A DNA stretch of 64,000 bases from Flavisolibacter longurius. GTDB taxonomy: Bacteria > Bacteroidota > Bacteroidia > Chitinophagales > Chitinophagaceae. How positions within the stretch are numbered: the stretch's first letter is position 1; each line of letters starts with the position of its first letter. The notes under the pieces are model-generated. The model had not been told where the DNA came from. It searched no databases and saw nothing but the letters and a program-made list of their open reading frames with translations. The stretch lies in NCBI GenBank assembly GCA_013327885.1, contig JABUMY010000021.1:23893-87892 (forward strand). The letters are read 5' to 3'. Positions 25,650 through 33,324 of the stretch are shown here, piece by piece. A program made the translations under genes and the position numbers.

Positions 25650-26168
25650 ATGGGAGAACATACTAGCAACGCACAAACATTTGAGCGGGACCTGCAGGAC
25701 CTGTGGAGTGCCGAACAGCAACTTACCAAGGCCATGCCTTTGTTGATGGACAAAGCCGTCAATTTGGGGCTGAAAAAAAGCCTGGCGCATCACCTGGCCG
25801 AAACGCACCAGCACAAAGTGGCCATTGAAGCCATTTGCAAGCAACTGGGCTTTGCCCACGAAGGCGAAGAGAATGCGGAGATCAGGGCGCTGGTGGAAGA
25901 GGGAGAAAGAACGGTGAGCACACAGGTTTCGGATGGCAAGGCAGATGCAGCTATTATTGCCGGTGCCATTAAAATTGAGCATTACGAAATTGCCCGGTAC
26001 GAAGAAGTGGCTAACGCTGCGGAGGCTCTCGGTTTTGAAGGCATCGCAGCCCGTTTGCGCCTGACATTGGAAGAGGAGCGGCAGGCAGACGCCAAGCTAA
26101 ATTTCCTCGACAAGTTCTTTGTGCAGGAAAGCTCGCTTTTGGGCGGTACCAACCTTGCCCTGAAGTAG
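25650..26168 (+). CDS. YciE/YciF ferroxidase family protein (DUF892), copy 2
   Basis: The 172-residue paralogue of the 21538 gene has the same four-helix plan: FERDLQDLWSAEQQLTKAMP, KSLAHHLAETHQHKVAIEAI, DAAIIAGAIKIEHYEIARYE and LTLEEERQADAKL. The di-metal Glu/His residues are retained and it lacks the long Ser/Thr tail. Sequence identity to copy 1 is moderate, so they are old paralogues, not a recent duplication. It is likely co-transcribed with the dehydrogenase upstream and possibly the SDR gene 74 bp downstream. Confidence 0.92.
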   Translation: MGEHTSNAQTFERDLQDLWSAEQQLTKAMPLLMDKAVNLGLKKSLAHHLAETHQHKVAIEAICKQLGFAHEGEENAEIRALVEEGERTVSTQVSDGKADAAIIAGAIKIEHYEIARYEEVANAAEALGFEGIAARLRLTLEEERQADAKLNFLDKFFVQESSLLGGTNLALK

Positions 26169-26242
26169 GCCAATGGCAAAGAACAAAAGCCAATTGGCAA
26201 GCAGAGAAATAAGATTGAACAGCGATCTAAAAACAAAAAAAT

Positions 26243-27049
26243 ATGGCAGCTACAACAAACAACCGGTATGCGCTTATCACCGGCGGAACACAGGGCATTG
26301 GCTATGAACTGGCAAAGCTATTTGCCGGCGACGGCTACAACCTTATTTTGGTTGCCCGCACAGAAGAGGACCTGCAGCAACGCAGGCAGGAGTTTTCGCA
26401 GCAGTATGGCATAGAGGTAGTAACCCTTGCCAAAGACCTGTTTCAACCCAATGCCCCGTTTGAAGTGTACAATGATGTGCAAAGCAAAAACCTGGTGGTG
26501 GATGTGTTGGTGAATGATGCCGGGCAGGGCCAGTTTGGTCTTTTTGTGGAGCAGGATATCCAGCGCCTGCAGGAGATCATTCAGCTTAACATCAATGCGC
26601 TGACGGTGCTCACGCATTTATTTCTAAAAGACATGGTGGCCCGCAACGAAGGCAAGATCCTGCAATTGGCATCCATTGCCTCGCAGTTGCCCGGTCCCTG
26701 GCAAGCGGTGTACCATGCCACCAAGGCCTATGTGCTTTCGTTTACCGAAGCCCTGGTGAGTGAGTTGAAAGATTCGGCGGTAACACTGACAGCACTCCAG
26801 CCCGGCGCTACCGATACCGACTTTTTCAACAAAGCAGAGATGCAGGAATCTAAGATTTTGGATACCAAACTGTCGGACCCGGCAAAGGTGGCAAAAGACG
26901 GTTACGAAGCCCTGATGAGCGGTGACGATAAGATCGTTTCGGGCTTTAAGAACAAAGCCATGGTAGGCATGAGCAACGTGATGCCCGAATCGATGGTGGC
27001 TGACCAGATGAACAAAATGCAGCAGCCGAGAGAGGAGGGAAAGAAGTAG
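26243..27049 (+). CDS. SDR family oxidoreductase
   Basis: The 268-residue classical short-chain dehydrogenase has the cofactor motif ITGGTQGIGYEL near residue 12, VNDAGQGQFG (the NAG motif), and the active-site Ser (LASIAS) and YHATK. The arginine after the second strand (VARTEEDL) suggests NADP(H). The C-terminal helix (SNVMPESMVADQMNKMQQP) resembles DltE-like and general-stress SDRs. The substrate is unknown. Its TAG stop codon lies inside the first unit of a period-7 repeat. Confidence 0.9.
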   Translation: MAATTNNRYALITGGTQGIGYELAKLFAGDGYNLILVARTEEDLQQRRQEFSQQYGIEVVTLAKDLFQPNAPFEVYNDVQSKNLVVDVLVNDAGQGQFGLFVEQDIQRLQEIIQLNINALTVLTHLFLKDMVARNEGKILQLASIASQLPGPWQAVYHATKAYVLSFTEALVSELKDSAVTLTALQPGATDTDFFNKAEMQESKILDTKLSDPAKVAKDGYEALMSGDDKIVSGFKNKAMVGMSNVMPESMVADQMNKMQQPREEGKK

Positions 27050-27080
27050 GCAGTAAGCAGTAGGCAGTAGGTAGTAGCAA
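27046..27080 (+). repeat. Degenerate period-7 repeat overlapping a stop codon
   Basis: Five 7-bp units are gtaggca, gtaagca, gtaggca, gtaggta and gtagcaa. The TAG stop of the SDR gene (27047-27049) is part of the first unit. The unit is close to the gtagcca register of the array at 63868-64000. Confidence 0.8.
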
Positions 27081-27143
27081 TCGAATGATACTCGTAGGGA
27101 CATGCTCCTGGCATGTCCTGAAAAACACATCATACCGGCATAA

Positions 27144-27173
27144 AAAAAGAGTCTCCAACCGGAGACTCTTTTT
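27144..27173. terminator. Bidirectional rho-independent terminator
   Basis: AAAAAGAGTCTCC (27144-27156), loop AACC and GGAGACTCTTTTT (27161-27173) form a perfect 13-bp hairpin between the plus-strand SDR gene and the convergent DUF2911 gene. Confidence 0.93.
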
Positions 27174-27186
27174 GTCATAAAATTTT

Positions 27187-27699
27187 TTACTTGATGGAAA
27201 CCGGTACCTGTAGTTTATCCCACTTCAGCACAAAACCGTTGCCGTTCACATCATACACCAGTCGTTCGCTCATGGCAGCAGCGGCGGTGGGTTTTACGGT
27301 TACTGCAAGCACGTCCTTCGATGCATCATGCTGCGTGCCCCACTGGCCTGTTTGCGAATTGAACATGATCTTCCACTCGTTTTCGCCCGGAAGGGCAAAC
27401 AGGCTGTATTTGCCGGCAGGCAACTTTTTGCCTTCTACCATAATGTCTTTCGACGTTTCAAATGTTGTAGCTGCGTTGGCACCGGCACGCCATACTTTGC
27501 CGTAAGGCACCAGTTCGCCCCAGATGGTGCGCCCTTTTACGGAAGGGCTGCTGTAGTTGATGCTGATGTCGGCACTGCCGATCTTACCGGTGGCGGTAGC
27601 TGCCGGTGAAGCCTGGTTGCCTTGTGCGCAAGCGGTAAAGCTCATGAGAAAAACGGCCAGCAAAAAAGATAAGCTGACCCCAATGTGTTTTTTGTTCAT
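27187..27699 (-). CDS. DUF2911 domain lipoprotein
   Basis: The 170-residue product has a lipobox-type signal (FLMSFTACAQ, Cys near residue 24). It then has the DUF2911 pattern: ISINYSSPSVKGRTIWGELV, GKVWRAGANAATTFETSKDI, KLPAGKYSLFALPGENEW and FVLKWDKLQVPV. This family is common in Bacteroidota and of unknown function; the fold is a compact beta-sandwich, probably periplasmic. It is a single gene ending at the bidirectional terminator. Confidence 0.9.
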   Translation of the reverse strand: MNKKHIGVSLSFLLAVFLMSFTACAQGNQASPAATATGKIGSADISINYSSPSVKGRTIWGELVPYGKVWRAGANAATTFETSKDIMVEGKKLPAGKYSLFALPGENEWKIMFNSQTGQWGTQHDASKDVLAVTVKPTAAAAMSERLVYDVNGNGFVLKWDKLQVPVSIK

Positions 27700-27793
27700 A
27701 TGATTATTGTTTTCGGTGTTTTAAAGATAATGATCTTTTGCCGCAACGCATCGTTGGATTGATAAGCGGAGGCACACCGTAAGAAGAGTGAAC

Positions 27794-28120
27794 TTATAGG
27801 TGCAGGTATTTGCGGATCAGGTCGTCTACCTTATCGGTAGGGCCGTTTCCGTTGTTGTCGTAGGGCAGGAGGATCAGGTGCGAAACATCGTTCCGCGATT
27901 GGAAATGCACCACTTCCCGGGTAGGGTCGTCAGTATTGTAAATGCTGTTAACCCTGTGCTCCCAACCATAGGTTGTACGCAGGCTGTTGCTCAGGAGGGC
28001 AATGGCTTTTCCCGGTGGTGCCGAGCTGCCGTTTTTAACCGCGTAGATCCTACCCGAATAGGGTTGTCCACTTTGTCCTGTCAGTTGAATGGCTTCGCCA
28101 GCGTCCCTGCTTTCTGTCAT
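27794..28120 (-). CDS. Hypothetical protein
   Basis: The 108-residue soluble protein has no signal peptide or membrane segment. Segments such as SGRIYAVKNGSS, KAIALLSNSLRTTYGWEHRV and YDNNGNGPTDKVDDLIRKYL look like a folded mixed alpha/beta domain with coding-like composition. I do not recognise the family. It stands between the DUF2911 gene and a small membrane protein on the same strand, with gaps of 94 and 57 bp. Confidence 0.6.
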   Translation of the reverse strand: MTESRDAGEAIQLTGQSGQPYSGRIYAVKNGSSAPPGKAIALLSNSLRTTYGWEHRVNSIYNTDDPTREVVHFQSRNDVSHLILLPYDNNGNGPTDKVDDLIRKYLHL

Positions 28121-28177
28121 ATAAAAATTTTTACGGGTGAAGGTGAGGGTAAGGACAAAGTAGTTCTGTTCCTGCTA

Positions 28178-28330
28178 TCAATAACTTGTGGACAGGCTGT
28201 TGATCAGAATGTAGAGTGTTGTTCCCACAAAGGTCAGCATCAATACCATGATTAGTAAAGCCGGTACGGGTTTAAACTGCTGATTCGACTCTTGCTGCAC
28301 AATTCCTATCTTCTTCAAATACTTGATCAT
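28178..28330 (-). CDS. Small single-pass membrane protein
   Basis: The 50-residue product starts MIKYLKKIG, a better start than the ATG 28 codons upstream, whose extension overlaps the preceding terminator region. There is one transmembrane helix (VPALLIMVLMLTFVGTTLYILI, about residues 23-44) and a basic N-terminus. No family was recognised. It could be a small membrane-stress or regulatory peptide; this is inference from size only. Confidence 0.5.
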   Translation of the reverse strand: MIKYLKKIGIVQQESNQQFKPVPALLIMVLMLTFVGTTLYILINSLSTSY

Positions 28331-28392
28331 ACTCTTGGTTTTCCCTATAAGTTGCAATATCGTGCCACAAATAGAAGAGCTTTTTTCCCCCA

Positions 28393-28439
28393 ATAAAAAA
28401 ACCGGTAAAGCCAAACCATACAGGTTGTCTTTACCGGTT
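28393..28439 (-). terminator. Rho-independent terminator after the helicase gene
   Basis: Read on the minus strand, AACCGGTAAAG (28439-28429), an 18-nt loop and CTTTACCGGTT (28410-28400) are followed by a T-run. It starts 20 bp after the helicase stop codon. The loop is long but the 11-bp stem is perfect. Confidence 0.82.
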
Positions 28440-28458
28440 AAAGTATAAAGCGGTTTGC

Positions 28459-29592
28459 TTAGTTCTCGAACGGGTGCTCTACGGCAGGGATCTTCAGCCC
28501 GATAAGCTTATTGATGCTTTTCAGGTTTTTCAGTTCCTGGCTGCCATCGCAAAACGAGATGGCCATTCCGGAGGCACCGGCACGGCCTGTACGGCCAATG
28601 CGGTGAACGTAGGTTTCAGGCACATCGGGCAGGTCGTAATTGATCACATGCTCCAGGGCATCTACGTCAATGCCTCTTGCGGCAATGTCGGTAGCCACCA
28701 GCACTTTCAGCTTGCCACTCTTGAAATTTGAAAGGGCATTCTGCCGTGCCGATTGCGATTTATCGCCATGGATAGCATCGGCCTTCACATTCGCTTTTTT
28801 CAGGTGCTTGGCAATTTTATCGGCACCGTGCTTGGTACGGGTGAAAAGCAAAGTGCGTTTGATATTTTGCTGGTCAAGCAGGTGCAGAAGCAGGGTGTTT
28901 TTTTGTGCTTTGGGTACAAAATAAACGGCTTGCTCGATCTTTTCAACCGTGGAAGAAACGGGGGTAACTTCAACTCGCACCGGCGACTGCATCAGCGAAG
29001 AAGCCAGCTGTGCGATCTCCTTGGGCATGGTAGCCGAGAACAGCATCGTTTGCTTTTCTTTGGGAAGCTGGCGCACCACTTTGCGTACGTCATGAATAAA
29101 ACCCATGTCCAGCATGCGGTCGGCTTCGTCCAGCACAAAAATTTCCAGGTAATCGAGGTGCACATAACCCTGGTTCATCAGGTCGAGCAGGCGGCCCGGC
29201 GTGGCGATCAGGATGTCAACCCCGTTGCGCAGGGAAATGGTCTGTTGTGTTTGCGGCACGCCGCCAAAAATCACTTCGTGTTTCAGGCCCAAAAAGCGGC
29301 CGTAGCTTTCAAAGCTTTCGCTGATCTGAACGGCAAGCTCGCGGGTTGGCGTCAGCACCATCGCCCTGGTATGGCGATAACCTTTTGGAAGCGGGGCGGC
29401 TGCCAGCCGTTGCAAAATGGGAATGGCAAAAGCGGCCGTTTTACCGGTACCGGTTTGGGCCAGGCCCAGGATATCGTTACCCTCTAAGGCTTGCGGAATG
29501 GCTTGTTGTTGAATAGGGGTGGGAGTGGTGTATTGTTCTTTTTTGAGCGCCTTTAATACGGGCTCAATCAAACCTAATTGTTCAAATAACAT
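28459..29592 (-). CDS. rhlE: DEAD-box RNA helicase, RhlE type
   Basis: The 377-residue product has all helicase motifs in order: Q-motif region ([13 protein letters not shown]), [54 protein letters not shown] and [12 protein letters not shown]. It ends soon after the core without the basic tail of longer RhlE proteins. DEAD-box helicases unwind short RNA duplexes in ribosome assembly and RNA turnover. The divergent cold-shock-domain gene and the RRM proteins elsewhere fit an RNA-handling theme. The RhlE subtype is assigned by general similarity. Confidence 0.92.
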   Translation of the reverse strand: MLFEQLGLIEPVLKALKKEQYTTPTPIQQQAIPQALEGNDILGLAQTGTGKTAAFAIPILQRLAAAPLPKGYRHTRAMVLTPTRELAVQISESFESYGRFLGLKHEVIFGGVPQTQQTISLRNGVDILIATPGRLLDLMNQGYVHLDYLEIFVLDEADRMLDMGFIHDVRKVVRQLPKEKQTMLFSATMPKEIAQLASSLMQSPVRVEVTPVSSTVEKIEQAVYFVPKAQKNTLLLHLLDQQNIKRTLLFTRTKHGADKIAKHLKKANVKADAIHGDKSQSARQNALSNFKSGKLKVLVATDIAARGIDVDALEHVINYDLPDVPETYVHRIGRTGRAGASGMAISFCDGSQELKNLKSINKLIGLKIPAVEHPFEN

Positions 29593-29842
29593 TTCTGTTT
29601 TGTTTTGTAATAAAAAATTGCTCGTTGGAGCGTTGGTCTCTTTTGAAGGACCAGATGAGCTTCTACGGAAAGGGGAAGAAATTTATCAAGTCAGCAACGA
29701 AGAGGTAGCAAAGATAGGTTTTCTTCTGTGAATGCTTTGATAAAGGAAGCGAACTAAAAAAGAAAAGCAAAATCTGGGTGGGCAGTTGCTGAACCTAAGC
29801 CGGAAGGCCGTATCTTCATTTGAAACAAACTTTTATTACTAC

Positions 29843-30295
29843 ATGGCAAGATCGAGTCAGTCTTTCAATAAGCGGGAAAAAGAAAAACAAAAAGCAAAAG
29901 AGCGGCAGGAAAAACGTGAGCGGGCCGAGGAACGCAAGGCAAATGCAAAAAAAGGAGCAGCGCTGGAAGACATGATGGCCTATATTGATGAGAACGGGAA
30001 CCTATCCTCCACACCTCCCGATCCATCCAAAAAACAAACCTTTAATGCCGAGGACATCGAGATCGGTGTACCCAAATACCAGGCGGAGGAAGAAGATCCC
30101 ATCCGTACCGGTACGGTCAATTTTTTCAATACAACAAAAGGCTTTGGCTTTATCCGCGACGCCAAGTCCGGTGAAAGCATATTTGTGCACGCCAGCCAGC
30201 TGTCGGCACCGCTGAACGAAGGCGAAAAAGTGAAATTTGAAGTAGAGCGGGGCCCCAAAGGTCTTGTGGCGGTAAACGTGCAAAAAGGCGGGTAA
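29843..30295 (+). CDS. Cold-shock domain protein with charged N-terminal extension
   Basis: The 150-residue product starts MARSSQSFNKREKEKQ, chosen over an ATG 19 codons upstream. Residues 5-40 are a highly charged Lys/Glu/Arg helix, 41-85 a linker, and 87-150 a cold-shock domain with RNP1 (KGFGFI) and RNP2 (IFVHAS). Cold-shock domains bind single-stranded RNA or DNA. The fused KREKEK extension is characteristic of Bacteroidota CspA-like proteins. It is divergent from the RhlE helicase, a plausible functional partner. Confidence 0.9.
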   Translation: MARSSQSFNKREKEKQKAKERQEKRERAEERKANAKKGAALEDMMAYIDENGNLSSTPPDPSKKQTFNAEDIEIGVPKYQAEEEDPIRTGTVNFFNTTKGFGFIRDAKSGESIFVHASQLSAPLNEGEKVKFEVERGPKGLVAVNVQKGG

Positions 30296-30681
30296 ATACT
30301 CCATTTTTGGAGCTTTTCGCGAGGACAGTTATAAGCGCCATCTAATTCGATTCCACCCGAACGAATTTATAACAACAAGATTTCGGACCATATTTTAAAG
30401 CACGGTACAAACCGTGCTTTTTTATGATCATGCCCTGGTTTCAGGCAAGGCCTGTGTCGGCTAGCCATTCCCGTTACTTTCCCGTTATGGTCAAAAGCAG
30501 AACCTTTTGCGAGGTTACCTGGGCAGAAATCAGTGAAAATGAAGGCACCAATTCCTGCATCCTTCTTCTTTTGAGATGAGGAAGATTTAGCTTAAAGCGG
30601 CTAAGGTATTTATGCATTAAGCTGCAATCTTCTGTTAGCAAACGCTAACCCAAAAAATATCCCAATATCTCAATCTCCTCC
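30296..30681. other. Intergenic region after the cold-shock gene
   Basis: These 386 bp have no convincing coding frame. They hold a weak hairpin (CTCCA/TGGAG, 30299-30312) just after the cold-shock stop, the strong terminator at 30397-30423, and about 250 bp without recognisable structure before the stop codon of the ROK gene. Confidence 0.6.
30397..30423 (+). terminator. Rho-independent terminator
   Basis: AAAGCACGGT (30397-30406), loop ACAA and ACCGTGCTTT (30411-30420) form a perfect stem, followed by TTT. It lies 102 bp after the cold-shock stop codon and could also act for minus-strand transcripts. Confidence 0.87.
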
Positions 30682-31917
30682 TTACTCCCCACCATTCGTG
30701 GCAAACACCTTGTTCCTCGCCATCAGGCAGCCGCCGATCACACCGGCCTTTTCGCCCAGCTTCGACATTTTCAATTGCGAGTCATTGTTCACAAGGCTGA
30801 GGGAATATTTGTTCAGCGCACTTTTTAGCGGCAGGCGAATGTAGTCGCCGGTTTGCGCCATGGTGCCGCCAAGGATCACCAGCTCGGGGTTAAAGATGTT
30901 GATCAGCACCGCCAGGCCTTTGCCGATCTTTTCACCCACGGTGGCAATCAGCTCTATGGCCAGCATGTCGTCGTTCTGCGCCGCTTCAATAATGTCCTGC
31001 AGCTTTACTTCTTCGATGTCTTTGTATTTGTGCAGGATCTGCGAGGTAGAGCCTTCGCGGATCTTTTCCTTGAACATCCGCACCAGCGCACTGCCCGAGG
31101 CTTCGGTTTCAAGGCACCCTTTTTTACCGCAATGGCAGATCAATTCGTTGTTGAAAAAAGGAATGTGGCCAAACTCGCCGCTGAACCCCGATTTGCCGTA
31201 ATACACTTTGCCATCGACCAAGATGCCCAGGCCAATGCCGTAATCGAGGTTTACAAACAGAACATTCCGCTCGTTGTTCACCACGCCAAAATAAAATTCG
31301 CCGTAGGCCATGGCCCTGGAATCGTTTTCGAGGAAGGTTTTAATGCCCAGCCGCGACTCGATGGTCTTGGTCAGCGGCTCTTCGTGGAAATGGAAAAAGC
31401 TGTAGCTGTAGCCGCTGGCGTTGTTGATCCGGCCCGAAAGGTTCACCCCGATACCCAGGATCTTGTCACGAACAATGGCCGATTCCTCTAAAAAATCCTC
31501 GATCACCCGGATCAGTTCTTCAAACGATTCGGTGGTATTCTCCAGTTTATAAGGTACATCTTCTTTGATGGTCACCAGGTTCTTTTTAAAGTCAAGCAGC
31601 CCGATGTTGATGGAAAAACGCTTGATATCGACACCTACAAAAAAGGCCGCTTCCGAAACGAGCCCGTACATGCTGGCCCGCCGGCCGCCGGTGGAATCTA
31701 CCTTGCCATAGTCTTTGATCAACCCGTCCTGGATTAGTTCATTCACGAGGTTGATGATCTTGGGTGTGCTGATGTTGAGTTCTTTGTTCAGGTCGGCGAT
31801 GGTGGTGTTGCCTACGGTATCGAGGTAAGAAATGATGGCCCGCTTGAGTGATTTGTTTTTATAGGCGACCCCAATTGCATTCTCATCCGAAAAAACTTCT
31901 AAAAGCAGGTTTGGCAT
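30682..31917 (-). CDS. ROK family transcriptional regulator
   Basis: The 411-residue product has an N-terminal winged helix-turn-helix (residues 25-85: TTIADLNKELNISTPKIINL, GLIKDYGKVDSTGGRRA). A ROK domain follows with the zinc motif GHIPFFNNELICHCGKKGC and the LETEASGSAL segment. The first glycine-rich kinase motif is degenerate (GVDIKRFSINIG instead of DxGGT), so phosphorylation is unlikely although the sugar-site Asn-Asp (LENDSRAMAYGE) is kept. ROK repressors such as NagC and Mlc respond to sugars or sugar phosphates. Its divergence from the 18-gene run starting at 32057 makes it the probable regulator of that locus. Confidence 0.92.
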   Translation of the reverse strand: MPNLLLEVFSDENAIGVAYKNKSLKRAIISYLDTVGNTTIADLNKELNISTPKIINLVNELIQDGLIKDYGKVDSTGGRRASMYGLVSEAAFFVGVDIKRFSINIGLLDFKKNLVTIKEDVPYKLENTTESFEELIRVIEDFLEESAIVRDKILGIGVNLSGRINNASGYSYSFFHFHEEPLTKTIESRLGIKTFLENDSRAMAYGEFYFGVVNNERNVLFVNLDYGIGLGILVDGKVYYGKSGFSGEFGHIPFFNNELICHCGKKGCLETEASGSALVRMFKEKIREGSTSQILHKYKDIEEVKLQDIIEAAQNDDMLAIELIATVGEKIGKGLAVLINIFNPELVILGGTMAQTGDYIRLPLKSALNKYSLSLVNNDSQLKMSKLGEKAGVIGGCLMARNKVFATNGGE

Positions 31918-32056
31918 GTAAGCGTTATTTATCGTAAAAATCGGGAAAAGTTTTTATGTAAAGCAAGGTAATAATCATGTACTAAATAAAAATATTTAAA
32001 AAGTATTTGGCAGTTAATAAAATAATTACAAAATTCGGGCAGTAAAAAGCTGCTAG
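31918..32056. promoter_or_regulatory. AT-rich divergent control region of the glycan locus
   Basis: These 139 bp separate the ROK regulator from the epimerase gene and must hold both promoters. The centre is very AT-rich and contains the palindrome AAATATTT. No exact TAnnTTTG box was found on either strand. A ROK operator is expected here but cannot be assigned by eye. Confidence 0.5.
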
Positions 32057-33250
32057 ATGAATGAATTTGACATTGCACCCGTTGAAAAAAGATCCGCACT
32101 CGGTACGTACGCAGCAAGCTATAAAACTGAATTGCTGAACAATGTGCTCCCTTTCTGGATGCAGCACAGTCCCGACCACCAAAATGGTGGCTATTTCACT
32201 TGCCTGAACCGGGACGGAAGTGTTTTTGACCGCGACAAGTTTATGTGGTTACAAGGCAGAGGCGTTTGGTGCTTCAGCCATATGTATAACAATGTGGAAC
32301 GCCGGCAGGAGTGGCTGGACATGGCCCTCGTTGGTGCCGACTTTATGAAAAAGTACGGCCGGGATAAAAATGGGGCCTGGTACTTTTCCCTCACAGCCGA
32401 AGGTTTGCCCTTGGTGCAGCCCTACAATATTTTCAGCGATTGCTTTGCTACCATGGGTTTTGCCTCCCTCGACAAAGCATCTCCCTCAGATGAATACAAA
32501 GAAATTGCCCTCACAACTTTTGAAAATATTTTAAAAAGAAAGGATAACTGGAAGGGTCTTTACAATAAGGCCTACCCGGGTACCCGTCCGCTGCGCAATT
32601 TCAGCCTGCCCATGATCCTGAGCAACCTGTCGCTGGAGATGGAGCACCTGTTGGGCGCCGCAAGGGTAAATGAGCTGGCGGAAGAAGTGATCCAGGAGGT
32701 GATGGAAGTGTTTTACCAGCCGCAAATGGGATTGATCCTTGAAAACGTAGACCCCGCCGGCAACTTTATCGACTGCTTTGAAGGACGGATGATCAATCCC
32801 GGCCATGGCATTGAGGCCATGTGGTTTATTATGGACCTGGGCCAGCGTCTGAACAATCCTGCCCTTGTTCAAAAGGCCTGCAGCATTATGCTTGACACCC
32901 TGGAATATGGCTGGGACAAAGAGTATGAAGGCATTTTTTATTTCCTCGATGCAAAAGGGGCACCGCCACAGCAACTCGAATGGGACCAAAAGCTCTGGTG
33001 GGTACACGTAGAAACCCTGGTAGCCCTGGCCAAAGGTTACAAACTGACAGGCGATGAACGCTGCCGCACCTGGTTTGAAAAGGTGCACAACTATTCCTGG
33101 GAAAAATTCAGGGACCCCGCTTACGGTGAATGGTATGGTTACCTCAACCGCCGTGGCGAAGTGCTGCTGCCGCTGAAAGGCGGGAAGTGGAAGGGCTGCT
33201 TCCATGTGCCCCGTGCCCTTTACCAGGTTTGGCAAACCCTGGAGAAATAG
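32057..33250 (+). CDS. AGE family epimerase (N-acylglucosamine 2-epimerase)
   Basis: The 397-residue (alpha/alpha)6-barrel protein has no signal peptide and is therefore cytoplasmic. Family landmarks are QHSPDHQNGGYFTCLNRDG, DKFMWLQGRGVWCFSHMYN, NPGHGIEAMWFIMD with its active-site His, and LWWVHVETLVALAKGYKLTG. AGE enzymes interconvert GlcNAc and ManNAc, or related 2-epimers such as cellobiose/glucosyl-mannose. The neighbouring NagB-PIG-L fusion favours an amino sugar. It is the first gene of the long plus-strand run. Confidence 0.92.
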   Translation: MNEFDIAPVEKRSALGTYAASYKTELLNNVLPFWMQHSPDHQNGGYFTCLNRDGSVFDRDKFMWLQGRGVWCFSHMYNNVERRQEWLDMALVGADFMKKYGRDKNGAWYFSLTAEGLPLVQPYNIFSDCFATMGFASLDKASPSDEYKEIALTTFENILKRKDNWKGLYNKAYPGTRPLRNFSLPMILSNLSLEMEHLLGAARVNELAEEVIQEVMEVFYQPQMGLILENVDPAGNFIDCFEGRMINPGHGIEAMWFIMDLGQRLNNPALVQKACSIMLDTLEYGWDKEYEGIFYFLDAKGAPPQQLEWDQKLWWVHVETLVALAKGYKLTGDERCRTWFEKVHNYSWEKFRDPAYGEWYGYLNRRGEVLLPLKGGKWKGCFHVPRALYQVWQTLEK

Positions 33251-33324
33251 CCCGGTTTGGCCCCGGCAGAACCGACAACGAAGAACAGACGAATCCGATA
33301 ATATTTAAAACCGGTTGTAAGCGA

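Noticed and set aside
29519..29731. 70-codon plus-strand frame around the helicase start
   Set aside because: It runs from inside the helicase coding region into its promoter; no motif or start signal.
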